NCBI GenBank assembly: GCA_016208015.1
Contig: JACQYW010000012.1
Coordinates: forward strand, 248,001 to 312,000
Source: Nitrosomonadales bacterium
GTDB lineage: Bacteria > Pseudomonadota > Gammaproteobacteria > Burkholderiales > Gallionellaceae
Length of the DNA stretch: 64,000 nucleotides
Direction: 5' to 3'
The notes beneath the pieces were generated by a model, which saw nothing but the letters and a program-made list of their open reading frames with translations, was not told the DNA's origin and searched no databases. How positions within the stretch are numbered: the stretch's first letter is position 1; each line of letters starts with the position of its first letter. The position numbers and the translations under genes were made by a program. Positions 53,160 through 62,118 of the stretch are shown in pieces.

Positions 53160-54338
53160 CTAATCGTGTATCCGACCGATCAGCGTCTCGCGCGTATGCT
53201 GCGCTTTCTCCGCGATCAGCTGGGTGGCGGCGGCGACCTGGCCCCAGGTGTTCCAGAGCAACACGCCGCGCACGCGTCCGTCGCGCAGATAATAGATCAC
53301 TCCCTTGCGGAATGTCTCCTGCCAGTCTTCGATGACCTCATAAGCGGAATCCAGTTCGCCCACCGCCTCATAGCCCAGATCGAACAGGTCGGAATAGAAG
53401 TAGGGTTGGTGGCTGTAGATGTCGGACTGGCCGGCCATGTTCCTGCCCGCCATCTCGCCCATCACGTTGGCGTTGTCCTCGTGCTCCACGCGCATGCGCC
53501 GGTCCAGTGCCGCGCTGTAGAAATTCGCCACGTCTCCCGCCGCGTAGATGTCGTGGTCGCTGGTGCGCAGCAACTCGTCCACCACGATGCCATCGTCCAC
53601 CCCGAGTCCAGCCTGTTCGGCCAGCGCGGTATCCGGCTGTATGCCCAGCCCGGCCACGACGCCGTCGGCGGTGACGGCCGCGCCCTTGCCGGTCGTGACG
53701 ATCATCTTGTCGCCCACCCTGCGCACCGATTTGACCGTTTCGGAAGCGAGCAGAGTGACACCTTTTTCCTTGTAATAGGAATTCAGAAAAGCCGCCAGCG
53801 ACGGCGGATAGACGCGCGAACCGATCGCGATCGACGGAAAGATCATCGTCACCCGTTTGCCGTTCATGGCGAGTGCGGCGGCCACCTCCGAGCCGATGAA
53901 GCCGCCGCCGATCACAGTGAAGTCAGAACCGGCAACGCTCAACTCGCGCAGCTTGCGGTAATCCGCCGCCGTCCTGAAATAGATCACATGCTCGTCGGCA
54001 TCCGGCAAGCGGCGCACCGAACCGCCCGTTGCGAGCAGCAATTTTTCGTAGCCGTAGACATTGCCGAGGTCATCTGTCGCGGTCTTGTTTGCGGCATCGA
54101 GGGCGACCACTTTTCTGCCCAGATGCAGATCGACATTCAGATCGCCGGTGCTGCGCCAGATGGAATCGAATTGCTTGTCCTTCCACAACGACTTGGACAG
54201 GGGAGGGCGGTCATAAGGCGTATCGCGCTCTTCGCTGAACATGGCGATACTGCCGCTCTTATCGATCTTGCGGATGCCGCGTGCGGCAGAGTCGGCAGTC
54301 ATGCCGCCGCCGACGATGAGGTATCTGGAGTTTTTCAT
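53160..54338 (-). CDS. FAD-dependent NAD(P)H oxidoreductase (ferredoxin/rubredoxin reductase or AIF type)
   Basis: The 392-residue protein has an FAD motif at the N-terminus (YLIVGGGMTADSAARGI), TPYDRPPLSKSLW, LLLATGGSVRRLP, an NAD-binding GGGFIGSEVAAAL motif near 165 and the second FAD motif DIYAAGDVANF near 270, followed by a reductase C-terminal domain. It probably reduces a small Fe-S carrier or acts on disulfide-like substrates; the partner is not encoded next to it. Confidence 0.88.
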   Translation of the reverse strand: MKNSRYLIVGGGMTADSAARGIRKIDKSGSIAMFSEERDTPYDRPPLSKSLWKDKQFDSIWRSTGDLNVDLHLGRKVVALDAANKTATDDLGNVYGYEKLLLATGGSVRRLPDADEHVIYFRTAADYRKLRELSVAGSDFTVIGGGFIGSEVAAALAMNGKRVTMIFPSIAIGSRVYPPSLAAFLNSYYKEKGVTLLASETVKSVRRVGDKMIVTTGKGAAVTADGVVAGLGIQPDTALAEQAGLGVDDGIVVDELLRTSDHDIYAAGDVANFYSAALDRRMRVEHEDNANVMGEMAGRNMAGQSDIYSHQPYFYSDLFDLGYEAVGELDSAYEVIEDWQETFRKGVIYYLRDGRVRGVLLWNTWGQVAAATQLIAEKAQHTRETLIGRIHD

Positions 54339-54618
54339 GGTTGCTCCTTTCGAACGTCAGGTACGCCATACCGTTTTGACCCGGCAAAACCCATAACGTG
54401 CTGCATCAAGGAAACAAGGTGTGAAGCGCCGATAAGACAGCGTCATCTTACGCCGTAAATCTGTGCATGACTCATTAGCCGGGACTCAATGCCTGCAAGA
54501 GAACACTGGCGTTGGGGGATTGGGTGTTTGGGGGAGGTCTGTCGAGAACAGGGCATTGCCGACTTCAAGTTGCATACTGCAAGCCGGGACAATCAAAGCG
54601 CCCTGCAATCGACCGGGT
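54339..54618. other. 280-bp intergenic region
   Basis: No gene or clear regulatory structure is seen. It holds the start region of the oxidoreductase (minus strand; the GAAAGGAGCAACC before its ATG is a good ribosome binding site) and the 3' side of the cysteine-rich gene. Confidence 0.5.
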
Positions 54619-55086
54619 TCAGAATGCGCACTGTTTCTTGCAGTACTGATCTGAATAGCCGCTGCCGGTGCAGTCGTTCAAACATCTGTCGTCGATCTGC
54701 CTAGTCTCCTCGGCGCTATTCCGGGTTTGCGCGGCAGCATTCTGGGGCAGATCGTCAGTGGTCTGGTTTTGCGGCTGGACCGGCTTGGGAGTGGGGATGA
54801 TGCTGTCACCCTTGCAACGAATTACGCATTGCTCGAACGAGAGTCCGGCATTGACGCAGTCGCTGACACAGATCACATCTGCTTCTTTTGCGATGGGAGC
54901 AACACCTCTGTCCTGCTGCACGGAAGCAGCCGGGTTGCCCGGAGTGTCGTTGACAGCGCATTTCGAAGTGCAATACAGGAAGGGGTATCCCTCGTCCGCG
55001 CAGTTGCCAAGGCAGACGTAGTCGAATCCCGCATGGGAGATGCCGGAAAAAGCGGCAAGAATGAAGGCGAAGAAGATGCGTTTCAT
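54619..55086 (-). CDS. Secreted protein with three CX3C...CX3C units
   Basis: Start chosen at the Met giving the signal peptide KRIFFAFILAAFSGISHA. The mature part of the 155-residue product has three spaced units: CLGNCADEGYPFLYCTSKC, CVSDCVNAGLSFEQCVIRC and CLNDCTGSGYSDQYCKKQC. Each is C-x3-C-x10-C-x3-C with a Gly in the middle, the cysteine spacing of helical-hairpin (hairpinin-like) disulfide folds. Pro/Gln/Thr-rich linkers join them. Function unknown. Confidence 0.75.
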   Translation of the reverse strand: MKRIFFAFILAAFSGISHAGFDYVCLGNCADEGYPFLYCTSKCAVNDTPGNPAASVQQDRGVAPIAKEADVICVSDCVNAGLSFEQCVIRCKGDSIIPTPKPVQPQNQTTDDLPQNAAAQTRNSAEETRQIDDRCLNDCTGSGYSDQYCKKQCAF

Positions 55087-55212
55087 TGGTACTCCGAATA
55101 TTTGCCCGTGTGGATGATTATCCAACCGATCACAGCGGGCACTCTACCATTACTCGTCATGCAGTCAAATGCAAAAGGCCGATAACGTTCAGGCGGTGCA
55201 ATGTCTGCCCCT

Positions 55213-56166
55213 TCAGTTCTTGACCCAGAAATCATAGCCCGCATCCAGGAACTCATCGTGGGGAATGTAATGCGAACCGTCGCACGAGAAAGTGAGACCG
55301 ACGATACCGTTAAAGAGATTCAACGTGCCCGAACGCAGGTAGAACATCTCGTCCATCAGGCGCAGGTCGCGGAACGAATCCAGCACGGCACGGATCCGCT
55401 CGCGCGGCACCAGCGCTTCGGACGGATAGGGCGTCTTCGGAAAAGCGAGGCAGATGTCCGGGTCGACCAGCGCATCGATATCGAGTAGGCGATAGCGGTA
55501 GGGGTCCTGCATCACCCAGAGCACGGCCCGGTTGCTGGAGAAATGCAGGATCACGTGATACATCCCGTGGTAGACCATCAGTTCCTCGACCACGCCCAGC
55601 ACGGTCTCGATCTGCTGGTCCATCACGCTCTCCACCCTGTTCTGGTGAAAGACCGTGCTGCGGATGGATGGGTCGCCCTTGAGCTGTCGCCAGACCGCCG
55701 GCTCGTCGTACAGTTTGCGCGTCAGCGGCAGGTCGCGCAGATCGAAGTCGGTGCCGATGAACCCCAGCGCAGCGCCGGACAGGTCGCGCACGATCTGCAC
55801 GGCAGTCAGCGAAGGACGCCGCCCGAGCAGGCTTATGTAGGCTTCCGAAAGCAGCGACCCGGTGAGCGGCAAGACTTCAGTCATGTAAGGCCGCTTCGAG
55901 CGGTCGCGCCCGAACGAGGTCGGCGCCAACCCTTCGGTACTGACATTGCTGCTGATCTGGATGCCGTTGGTATCCAGCGCATAAAGCGAACTGCCGAAAG
56001 GCAGCTTCTGCAAACCGGTGCTTAGCGCCTTGTCGAGCTGCGCGCGATCAGCCCATTCCGGCTGGCAAAGCGCAGCAAGTTCGCGCAGCGGTGCCTGCAT
56101 GATCTCCAACAACTCGCTGCGTTGCTGCGCGATGCTCTCCTGCAATGTCTCTTTTGCCTGCTGCAT
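55213..56166 (-). CDS. PDC/Cache-type sensor domain protein without membrane segment
   Basis: The 317-residue protein has an N-terminal helix and a Cache-like sensor region with SSLYALDTNGIQISSNVSTEG, SKRPYMTEVLPLTGSLLSEAYISLL and ALGFIGTDFDLRDLPL, as in PDC sensors of chemoreceptors. No membrane segment or signal peptide is visible, so it may be a cytoplasmic derivative. The C-terminal half is not recognised. The ATG overlaps the stop of the C_GCAxxG_C_C gene by one base. Confidence 0.75.
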   Translation of the reverse strand: MQQAKETLQESIAQQRSELLEIMQAPLRELAALCQPEWADRAQLDKALSTGLQKLPFGSSLYALDTNGIQISSNVSTEGLAPTSFGRDRSKRPYMTEVLPLTGSLLSEAYISLLGRRPSLTAVQIVRDLSGAALGFIGTDFDLRDLPLTRKLYDEPAVWRQLKGDPSIRSTVFHQNRVESVMDQQIETVLGVVEELMVYHGMYHVILHFSSNRAVLWVMQDPYRYRLLDIDALVDPDICLAFPKTPYPSEALVPRERIRAVLDSFRDLRLMDEMFYLRSGTLNLFNGIVGLTFSCDGSHYIPHDEFLDAGYDFWVKN

Positions 56167-56648
56167 CAGAGCAACTCAACGACCCATTTCGTCACCGTGC
56201 CGGTCGCATGTGCGCACTTGTTGCCGCGCGCCGTATCGAATGCCTTGTACTCCTCCGCATTCCACATATCGTAGATGCGCCCGGTGAACTGTTGCTGCAA
56301 CTGCTGGCAAGTCACGCCGCCGAACTCCGTGCGGAAACGCTCGGTGAGTTCCTTCGCCTTCTTGAAATTGTTGATGTGGCGGCCGCTGTCCAGCTTGTCG
56401 CGGTCGCGGCCATACTTCGCGCTCAGCGCCAGCAACCCGCCGGTGAGCGCACCGCAGACACCTTCGCCCAGCAGACCGCCGCCGCCGGAAAGCCCGTGGC
56501 TTGCCTTCACCGTCTGGTCGTCGATGATGCCGATGGTCTCCTGCACGGTCACCAGCACACACTGCGGACAGCAGCCGTAGTCCAGTTCGTACTTCAGGGC
56601 CTTCGCATAAGCCTGTTCGCCGAGCGCACTCTTTGCTTCGATGTCCAT
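56166..56648 (-). CDS. C_GCAxxG_C_C family protein
   Basis: Start at the ATG at 56648 behind CGGAG. The 160-residue protein has the family's cysteine pattern: CCPQCV near 25, GEGVCGALTGGLLAL (GCAxxG-like, here VCGALTGG) near 60, CQQL near 115 and KCAHATG near the end. Such proteins are redox or Fe-S-type proteins of unknown function. It is the first gene of a two-gene unit with the PDC-domain gene, behind an AT-rich palindrome. Confidence 0.8.
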   Translation of the reverse strand: MDIEAKSALGEQAYAKALKYELDYGCCPQCVLVTVQETIGIIDDQTVKASHGLSGGGGLLGEGVCGALTGGLLALSAKYGRDRDKLDSGRHINNFKKAKELTERFRTEFGGVTCQQLQQQFTGRIYDMWNAEEYKAFDTARGNKCAHATGTVTKWVVELL

Positions 56649-56661
56649 GACGAGCTCCGTT

Positions 56662-56681
56662 ATATTAGAAAATTCTAATAT
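56662..56681. promoter_or_regulatory. AT-rich palindrome upstream of the C_GCAxxG_C_C gene
   Basis: ATATTAGAA-AA-TTCTAATAT is a 9-bp inverted repeat with a 2-base centre, 14-33 bases before the ATG at 56648. It probably overlaps the core promoter. Its form resembles ArsR-family operators, which often control thiol- or sulfide-responsive genes; the regulator gene is not next to it. Confidence 0.55.
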
Positions 56682-56835
56682 TATGATACGACTAGCCTGA
56701 TGAATCCGCAATGGACTCACTCAGAGGGTTGCTAAAGGTACTGATGGAATATGTCAGCCAGATGTCGGCGAGTGCGCGGTAGGTTGAGCCGCAGGCTGTA
56801 GAATCTACACATCACTGATTTGTCAGGGGCGAGCA

Positions 56836-57027
56836 ATGAAATACCGGCACTACAAGGGTGGCATCTACGAGATCGTCTGCGAGGCGAAGCTGGAAGCCGA
56901 CCCCGACATCATCATGATGGTCTACAGATCCGAACAAGGCCAGATATGGACGCGCCCCAAGTCCGCCTTCCTTGAGTCAGTGCAGCACGAAGGCAAAACC
57001 GTGCCGCGCTTCGCCCCCTTGGGCTAA
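56836..57027 (+). CDS. DUF1653 protein
   Basis: The 63-residue protein has the DUF1653 pattern: YRHYKGGIYEIVCEAKLEAD, MMVYRSEQGQIWTRPKSAF and ending in PRFAPLG. The function of the family is unknown. It begins behind GGGGCGAGC and is followed 24 bases later by the DUF3301 gene. Confidence 0.88.
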   Translation: MKYRHYKGGIYEIVCEAKLEADPDIIMMVYRSEQGQIWTRPKSAFLESVQHEGKTVPRFAPLG

Positions 57028-57051
57028 GCAAGCTCAGCAACGGGAATCATC

Positions 57052-57369
57052 ATGGACTTCGCGAGTATATTGGTACTGGCCTTATTGGGCCTGCTTGTCT
57101 GGTTCTGGCTGCACAGCATCCGCATCCTCGAGATCGCGCGCAATGCCGGCAAACAAGCCTGCATCAAGATGGATGTCCAGTTTCTGGATGACACCGTCGC
57201 CGGCACCAAACTGGCACTGGCGCGCGACGACAACGGACGCCGGATACTGCGCCGCACCTATCGTTTTGAATTCAGCGAAACGGGTGACAGCAGGAGAGAG
57301 GGGGAAGTGGTCATGCTCGGCGACCGGGTCGAGTCGGTCATGATGGAGCCGTATCAGATTCTGGAGTGA
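57052..57369 (+). CDS. DUF3301 family membrane-anchored protein
   Basis: The 105-residue protein has one N-terminal membrane segment (ILVLALLGLLVWFWLHSI) and then a short domain with FLDDTVAGTKLALARDDNGRR and RTYRFEFSETGD, typical of DUF3301. Function unknown. It is convergent with mutS across a REP-like doublet. Confidence 0.88.
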   Translation: MDFASILVLALLGLLVWFWLHSIRILEIARNAGKQACIKMDVQFLDDTVAGTKLALARDDNGRRILRRTYRFEFSETGDSRREGEVVMLGDRVESVMMEPYQILE

Positions 57370-57462
57370 GGGAATGCGATTGGGGATAGGCGGAATGCGC
57401 CGCTGCCTACTTTAACTTCCTAAATTGCTCATTCATTCCAGATAGCGCATTAGAAATAACCC

Positions 57463-57521
57463 GTCATTCCGGCGTAGGCCGGAATCCAGTGGGTAAACAA
57501 ATTCCCGCGTAAGTGGGACAA
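57463..57521. repeat. REP-type hairpin doublet between DUF3301 gene and mutS
   Basis: ATTCCGGC-GTAG-GCCGGAAT (57466-57485 approximately) and TTCCCGC-GTAA-GTGGGA (57502-57518 approximately) form two hairpins separated by about 17 bases. The flanks GTCATTCC and AATCCAG are the same as in the doublet after mobA. It lies between convergent genes and may terminate both. Confidence 0.8.
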
Positions 57522-57577
57522 CACCTTAGGTTTTGTCTGCTACGCAGTAAGTTTGGCTGACATACCAATCGTATTTT

Positions 57578-60391
57578 TTATACCAGCCTCTTCAACTGAT
57601 AAATCCTCTCCAGCGCTTCCTTCGGACTCATCTCATCCGGCTGCAAATCGCGTAGCGCCGACACCAGCGGATGCTCTTCCGGCTCCGGCGCTTCGGGTGC
57701 GGCGGTGAAGAGGTCGCCCTGCGGGTTCTGCGCGGCGCTGTTCTGTTCCAGTTTCACCAGTTGTTTCTTCGCGCTGCGGATGACGCTGTTCGGCACGCCC
57801 GCAAGCGCGGCGACTTGCAGGCCATAACTTTGACTTGCTGCGCCTTCGTTGACAGAGTGCAGGAAGACGATGCTGTGCTGGTGTTCGATGGCGGCGAGGT
57901 GGACGTTGGCGAGTTGGGTGAATTCTTCGGCCAGCCGCGTGAGTTCGAAGTAGTGCGTGGCGAACAGGGTGTAGCTGCGGTTGATCTCCAGCAGGTGGCG
58001 CGCGATGGCATAGGCGAGGGCGAGGCCGTCGAAGGTGCTGGTGCCGCGCCCGATTTCGTCCACCAGCACCAGGCTCTTGTCGGTGGCGTTGTGCAGGATG
58101 TTGGCGGCCTCGGTCATTTCGACCATGAAGGTGGAGCGTCCCGAGGCTAAGTCATCCGATGCGCCGATGCGCGTGAAGATCTGGTCGATCTCGCCCAGCA
58201 TGGCTTCCTGCGCGGGGACGAAGCAGCCGACATGCGCGAGCAGCGCGATGATGGCGACCTGGCGCATGTAGGTGGATTTACCGCCCATGTTGGGGCCGGT
58301 GATGAGCAGCGTGCGGCGCGTGTCGTTGAGCGTGGTGTCGTTGGGGGTGAAGGTGTCCACCTGCGCTTGTACCACCGGATGGCGGCCTTTGACGATGCTG
58401 ATCTGCGCGTCGTCGCTGAACTGCGGTGCGCTGAAGTTGAGCGTGGCGGCGCGTTCGGCGAAGGTGGCGAGCACGTCCAGTTCGGCGATGGCGGCGGCGA
58501 TGCGCTGTAGTTGCGGGATGAAGGGCGCTAGCTGGTCCAGCAGTTGTTCGTAGAGGAATTTCTCGCGCGCCAGTGCGCGGTCGTTGGCGGAGAGCGCCTT
58601 GTCTTCGAAGGCTTTCAGTTCCGGCGTGATGTAGCGTTCGGCGTTCTTCAGCGTCTGGCGGCGGCGGTAGTCGTCCGGCACGTTGACGGACTGGGCGATG
58701 CTCACCTCGATGTAGAAGCCGTGTACGCGGTTGTATTCCACCTTCAGCGTGTTGATGCCGGTGCGGGCGCGTTCGCGCATTTCCAGTTCGAGCAGGAAGT
58801 CGCCGCAGTTGGTCTGGATGCCGCGCAGCTCGTCCAGCTCGGCGTCGAAGCCGTCGGCGATTACGCTGCCTTCTCTTAATACGGAGGAGGGCTCTTCTTT
58901 GATTGTTCTTTGTAGCAACTCCACTAACTCTATTCCCGTTCGCCCTGAGCCTGTCGAAGGGTTGACGGGCGCGCCAGTCTGGCGTGTGTCATCGGGTCCG
59001 CCGGCGCTTTGCGCCGATCCTTCGACAGGCTCAGGACGAACGGTTTGGTGGTGGGGCTCAGGACGAACGGTCAGGTTAAGTTCATTAGTGAGATGCTGGA
59101 GGCGCGGCGCGCTTGCGCCAGTCAGAAGCGCATGCAACTGCGGCAGGGTCTTCAGTGTTTCGCGCAGGCCGGAAAGATCGCGCGGTCTTGCACTGCGCAA
59201 GGCGATACGGGCGGTGATGCGTTCTACGTCGACGCTGGGTTTGAGATGTTCGTGGACTTCCAGATAAAGCTCCCTCGCCCGCAGGCGGGAGAGGGTTGGG
59301 GTGAGGGCTGATGAGGTGGGCGCTTCGTTGTGGGAACCCTCACCCCCAGCCCCTCTCCCGCTTGCGGGAGAGGGGAGTGTGAGTTGCGCAGCCGCATCCA
59401 GTCTGGCTTGCAACGCGGCGCGATCCCGCAGCGGATGATGCAACCAGTGCGCCAGCAGACGGCTGCCCATGTTGGTGCCACAGGTGTCGAGCAGCGAGAG
59501 CAATGTCGGTGCGGGTTCGCCGCGCAGGGTCTGGGTGATTTCCAGGTTGCGTCTGGTGGCGGCATCCATGCGCACGTATTCGTCGGCGTGATAGACCTGC
59601 GCGCTACGGATGTGGGCGATGCTCTGGCCTTGGGTGAGTTTGGCGTAGCCGAGTAATGCACCTGCGGCTTCCAACCCCACGGTGAGATCGTCGCAGCCAA
59701 AACCGGCGAGGTCGCGTGTGCCGAATTGCTGGCACAACGCGCGGTGGGCGGTGTCGCGGGCGAAGTGCCACTCGGGCAGGGATTTACTTGCCGCGTTCCT
59801 GAACTGCGGCGCGGTGGTGCTTTCGGCGTAGAGAATCTCGGAAGGTTGCAGGCGTTCGAGTTCGGCGGGCAGTTGTTTGGCCGCGACTTCGGCGAGGGTG
59901 AATTGGCCGGAGGCGAGGTTGAGCCAGGCCAAACCAACTGCAACCCCTCCTAGCCTCCCCTTATCAGGGGAGGAGCGGTCGGCGGAGATCGCCAAGAGCA
60001 GGTTGTCGCGCTTCTCTTCGAGCAATGCGGAATCGGTGACAGTGCCGGGGGTGACGATGCGCACGACTTTGCGTTCGACCGGGCCTTTGCTGGTGGCGGG
60101 GTCGCCGATCTGTTCGCAGATGGCGACGGACTCGCCCATCTTCACCAGCCGTGCGAGGTATTGCTCCACCGCATGGTAGGGCACACCCGCCATCTTGATC
60201 GGCCGGCCGTTGGAAGCGCCGCGCTGGGCGAGGGTGATGTCGAGCAGCTTGGCGACGCGCACGGCGTCGTCATGGAAAAGTTCGTAGAAATCGCCCATGC
60301 GGTAGAACAGCAGCTTGTCGGCGTGGTCTGCCTTGATGCGCAGGTACTGCTGCATCATCGGCGTATGGCTGGTCTTTTCCGGGGCGTTCAT
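57578..60391 (-). CDS. mutS: DNA mismatch repair protein MutS with three repeat-derived inserts
   Basis: Start at the Met of [13 protein letters not shown]; the longer frame upstream is unlikely. MutS features are clear: the mismatch-contact [11 protein letters not shown] motif near residue 29, the ATPase Walker A ([13 protein letters not shown]) and ABC signature region ([14 protein letters not shown]), and a C-terminal helix-turn-helix region. At 937 residues it is about 80 longer than E. coli MutS. The excess lies in three segments, near residues 139-150, 338-374 and 441-486, each encoded by a different palindromic repeat family. All three are in frame. The last two fall in the core lever domain. 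Confidence 0.95.
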   Translation of the reverse strand: MNAPEKTSHTPMMQQYLRIKADHADKLLFYRMGDFYELFHDDAVRVAKLLDITLAQRGASNGRPIKMAGVPYHAVEQYLARLVKMGESVAICEQIGDPATSKGPVERKVVRIVTPGTVTDSALLEEKRDNLLLAISADRSSPDKGRLGGVAVGLAWLNLASGQFTLAEVAAKQLPAELERLQPSEILYAESTTAPQFRNAASKSLPEWHFARDTAHRALCQQFGTRDLAGFGCDDLTVGLEAAGALLGYAKLTQGQSIAHIRSAQVYHADEYVRMDAATRRNLEITQTLRGEPAPTLLSLLDTCGTNMGSRLLAHWLHHPLRDRAALQARLDAAAQLTLPSPASGRGAGGEGSHNEAPTSSALTPTLSRLRARELYLEVHEHLKPSVDVERITARIALRSARPRDLSGLRETLKTLPQLHALLTGASAPRLQHLTNELNLTVRPEPHHQTVRPEPVEGSAQSAGGPDDTRQTGAPVNPSTGSGRTGIELVELLQRTIKEEPSSVLREGSVIADGFDAELDELRGIQTNCGDFLLELEMRERARTGINTLKVEYNRVHGFYIEVSIAQSVNVPDDYRRRQTLKNAERYITPELKAFEDKALSANDRALAREKFLYEQLLDQLAPFIPQLQRIAAAIAELDVLATFAERAATLNFSAPQFSDDAQISIVKGRHPVVQAQVDTFTPNDTTLNDTRRTLLITGPNMGGKSTYMRQVAIIALLAHVGCFVPAQEAMLGEIDQIFTRIGASDDLASGRSTFMVEMTEAANILHNATDKSLVLVDEIGRGTSTFDGLALAYAIARHLLEINRSYTLFATHYFELTRLAEEFTQLANVHLAAIEHQHSIVFLHSVNEGAASQSYGLQVAALAGVPNSVIRSAKKQLVKLEQNSAAQNPQGDLFTAAPEAPEPEEHPLVSALRDLQPDEMSPKEALERIYQLKRLV
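58935..59071. repeat. Inverted PEPVEG-type repeat pair inside mutS
   Basis: CGTTCGCCCTGAGCCTGTCG starts one arm (58938-58961) and its reverse complement, ending CAGGCTCAGGACGAACG, lies at 59017-59042; a third partial copy with GGGGCTCAGGACGAACGGT is at 59053-59071. In the mutS frame it encodes [18 protein letters not shown] and onward. This family is common in intergenic DNA of proteobacteria. Confidence 0.85.
59271..59377. repeat. Inverted pair of pyrimidine-rich hairpin repeats inside mutS
   Basis: One copy reads CCCTCGCCCGCAGGCGGGAG and on to GGGGTGAGGG (59272-59308); the other is inverted and reads CCCTCACCCCCAGCCCCTCT and on to the hairpin CCCGCTTGCGGG (59338-59377). In mutS they encode [15 protein letters not shown] and [14 protein letters not shown]. 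The dsrN repeat at 10614-10652 belongs to the same family. Confidence 0.85.
59943..59975. repeat. CCCCTCC-type hairpin repeat inside mutS
   Basis: CCTCCCC-TTATC-AGGGGAGG (59955-59973) is a perfect hairpin with a CCCCTCCTAG lead. It adds about 12 residues ([12 protein letters not shown]) between the mismatch-binding and connector domains of MutS. It is a third family, unlike the other two in this gene. Confidence 0.75.
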
Positions 60392-60401
60392 GCAGCAGGG
60401 C

Positions 60402-61052
60402 TCAGCTGATCTTGACCACGATGTCGTGCAGGCGGTTGGCGCACAGGGCCATATGCTGGGCGGCATTGGTCAGGTGGCGGTAGATCTCGCGGCGCTTGAA
60501 CATGTTGATGTAGTCGCTGCCTTCGAACAGGATGGGCAGTGCTTTGCGATAGAGCTTCTCGGCATGGCGTTCGGCCTGGCGTGCGGCATTGGCATCCAGC
60601 GCCGCGGTGGCCGGGGTGGTGCCGAGCTTGGCGAAGCCGTTGGCCAGCGCATCGACGCCTTCCTTGATGCAGTGCGAGATGTCGCGCATGAAGCTATCCG
60701 GTTTGACGCTGAGCACGTCCATCTCGTGCACGGTGGTCTTGCAGTACATCACGATGTCGTCCAGCGCGATGATGGCGCGATAGATGTCTTCGCGGTCGAT
60801 GGGCGTGGAGAAGGCATCGTTGAGTTCATGCAGGTTGCGCACCTTGATGATGTCGGCCTCGTGCACGTTCTGCTTGAGCTCGTCCGCGATCATCGGGTCG
60901 CCATGTTCCATGTATTCGACCAGCAGATCGACAGTGTGGGCGACCTGGATGGTCTGCTCGGTGATCATGTGGAAGAAGTCCGGGATCTTGGGAAAGACCC
61001 GGTCCAGGATACGGGCCAGCAGGGTTTTGGAGGCTTGGGGGGCGTCGGTCAT
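60402..61052 (-). CDS. DUF47 family (PhoU-like) protein
   Basis: Start at the Met of MTDAPQ; another Met two codons earlier is possible. The 216-residue protein has the helical DUF47/TIGR00153 pattern ([42 protein letters not shown] and [14 protein letters not shown] segment). These proteins accompany Pit-type phosphate transporters and are thought to tune them. It starts 10 bases after the pit gene. Confidence 0.9.
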   Translation of the reverse strand: MTDAPQASKTLLARILDRVFPKIPDFFHMITEQTIQVAHTVDLLVEYMEHGDPMIADELKQNVHEADIIKVRNLHELNDAFSTPIDREDIYRAIIALDDIVMYCKTTVHEMDVLSVKPDSFMRDISHCIKEGVDALANGFAKLGTTPATAALDANAARQAERHAEKLYRKALPILFEGSDYINMFKRREIYRHLTNAAQHMALCANRLHDIVVKIS

Positions 61053-61062
61053 ATGCATTCCA

Positions 61063-62094
61063 TCAGACGAATAACTGGACGACAAGATAGCAGCAAATCG
61101 CCATCAACGCTGCTCCGGGGATGGTGATCAGCCAAGTTGCGACGATCTCGAAAGCCTTGAGCCAGCGCACCGCCTTGGGCCGCTCGGAAGCGCCGATGCC
61201 CATGATGGAGGAAGCGACCACATGCGTGGTGGAGACGGGCGCGCCGAACACCGACGAACCGAAGATGACGGCGGCGGCGGTCATTTGCGAATCGAGCGCG
61301 TGCAGGGGGCGTATCTTGTAGATCGAGAAGCCCAGCGTGCGCACGATCTGCCAGCCGCCGGAGAGGATGCCCAGCGTGATGGTCATCGAGCAGGCCAGCA
61401 TTACCCAGAACGGCACCTCAAAGGTGGGGATGAAGCCGCCCAGCAGCAGTACCAGCGTAAGGATGCCCATGCTCTTCTGTGCGTCGTTGGCGCCGTGCGA
61501 GAAGGCCAGACTCGCCGAGGTGACGAACTGCAAATGGCGCAGGTCGCGGTTGATGGAAGGATGCGCGCCGCGCAGCAGTATCAGCATGATCTTGTGCAGC
61601 ATGTAGCCGACCCAGAAGCCGATGATGGGTGACAGGATGAGCGCGACGAAGACCTTGGCGACGCCGTTCAGGTGGCCGTGCAGCAGATCGCTGAAACCCC
61701 AGGCAACGTGGCTGCCGCCGGCGGCGACCACCACCACGCCGGCCAGGCCGCCGACCAGTGCGTGCGACGAGGAAGAGGGGATGCCGAACCACCAGGTCAG
61801 CAGGTTCCAGGCGATGGCGCCGACCAGACCGCATAGCACGATGGTGAGCGCCAGCGTGCGGTCGAGGTCGTCGAGCGTGATGAACTTGCCGATGGTGTTG
61901 GCCACTGCCGTGCCGCCCAGCAGCGGGCCGAGGAATTCGAAGAAGGCGACCAGCAGCACCGCCTGCACCGGGGTCATCGCGCGCGAGGCGATGACGGTGG
62001 CGATGATGTTGGCGGCGTCATGGAAACCGTTGGTGTACTCGAAGATCAGGACGATGAGGATGGTCGCGATCGCGAGGAAGAGCAGGGTATCCAT
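61063..62094 (-). CDS. Pit-family inorganic phosphate transporter
   Basis: The 343-residue polytopic membrane protein has the two PiT signature repeats, EYTNGFHDAANIIATVIASRAM-type near the N-terminus and LAFSHGANDAQKSMGI near residue 205, and GIPSSSSHAL / GAPVSTTHVV motifs. It is a low-affinity phosphate permease driven by the ion gradient. The DUF47 gene follows in the same operon. Confidence 0.95.
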   Translation of the reverse strand: MDTLLFLAIATILIVLIFEYTNGFHDAANIIATVIASRAMTPVQAVLLVAFFEFLGPLLGGTAVANTIGKFITLDDLDRTLALTIVLCGLVGAIAWNLLTWWFGIPSSSSHALVGGLAGVVVVAAGGSHVAWGFSDLLHGHLNGVAKVFVALILSPIIGFWVGYMLHKIMLILLRGAHPSINRDLRHLQFVTSASLAFSHGANDAQKSMGILTLVLLLGGFIPTFEVPFWVMLACSMTITLGILSGGWQIVRTLGFSIYKIRPLHALDSQMTAAAVIFGSSVFGAPVSTTHVVASSIMGIGASERPKAVRWLKAFEIVATWLITIPGAALMAICCYLVVQLFV

Positions 62095-62118
62095 GACGGT
62101 ACGGGCTCAAATCGCCGT

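Noticed and set aside
53100..54458. A 452-codon plus-strand frame opposite the FAD oxidoreductase
   Set aside because: Antisense shadow without domain motifs; the minus-strand protein is well supported.
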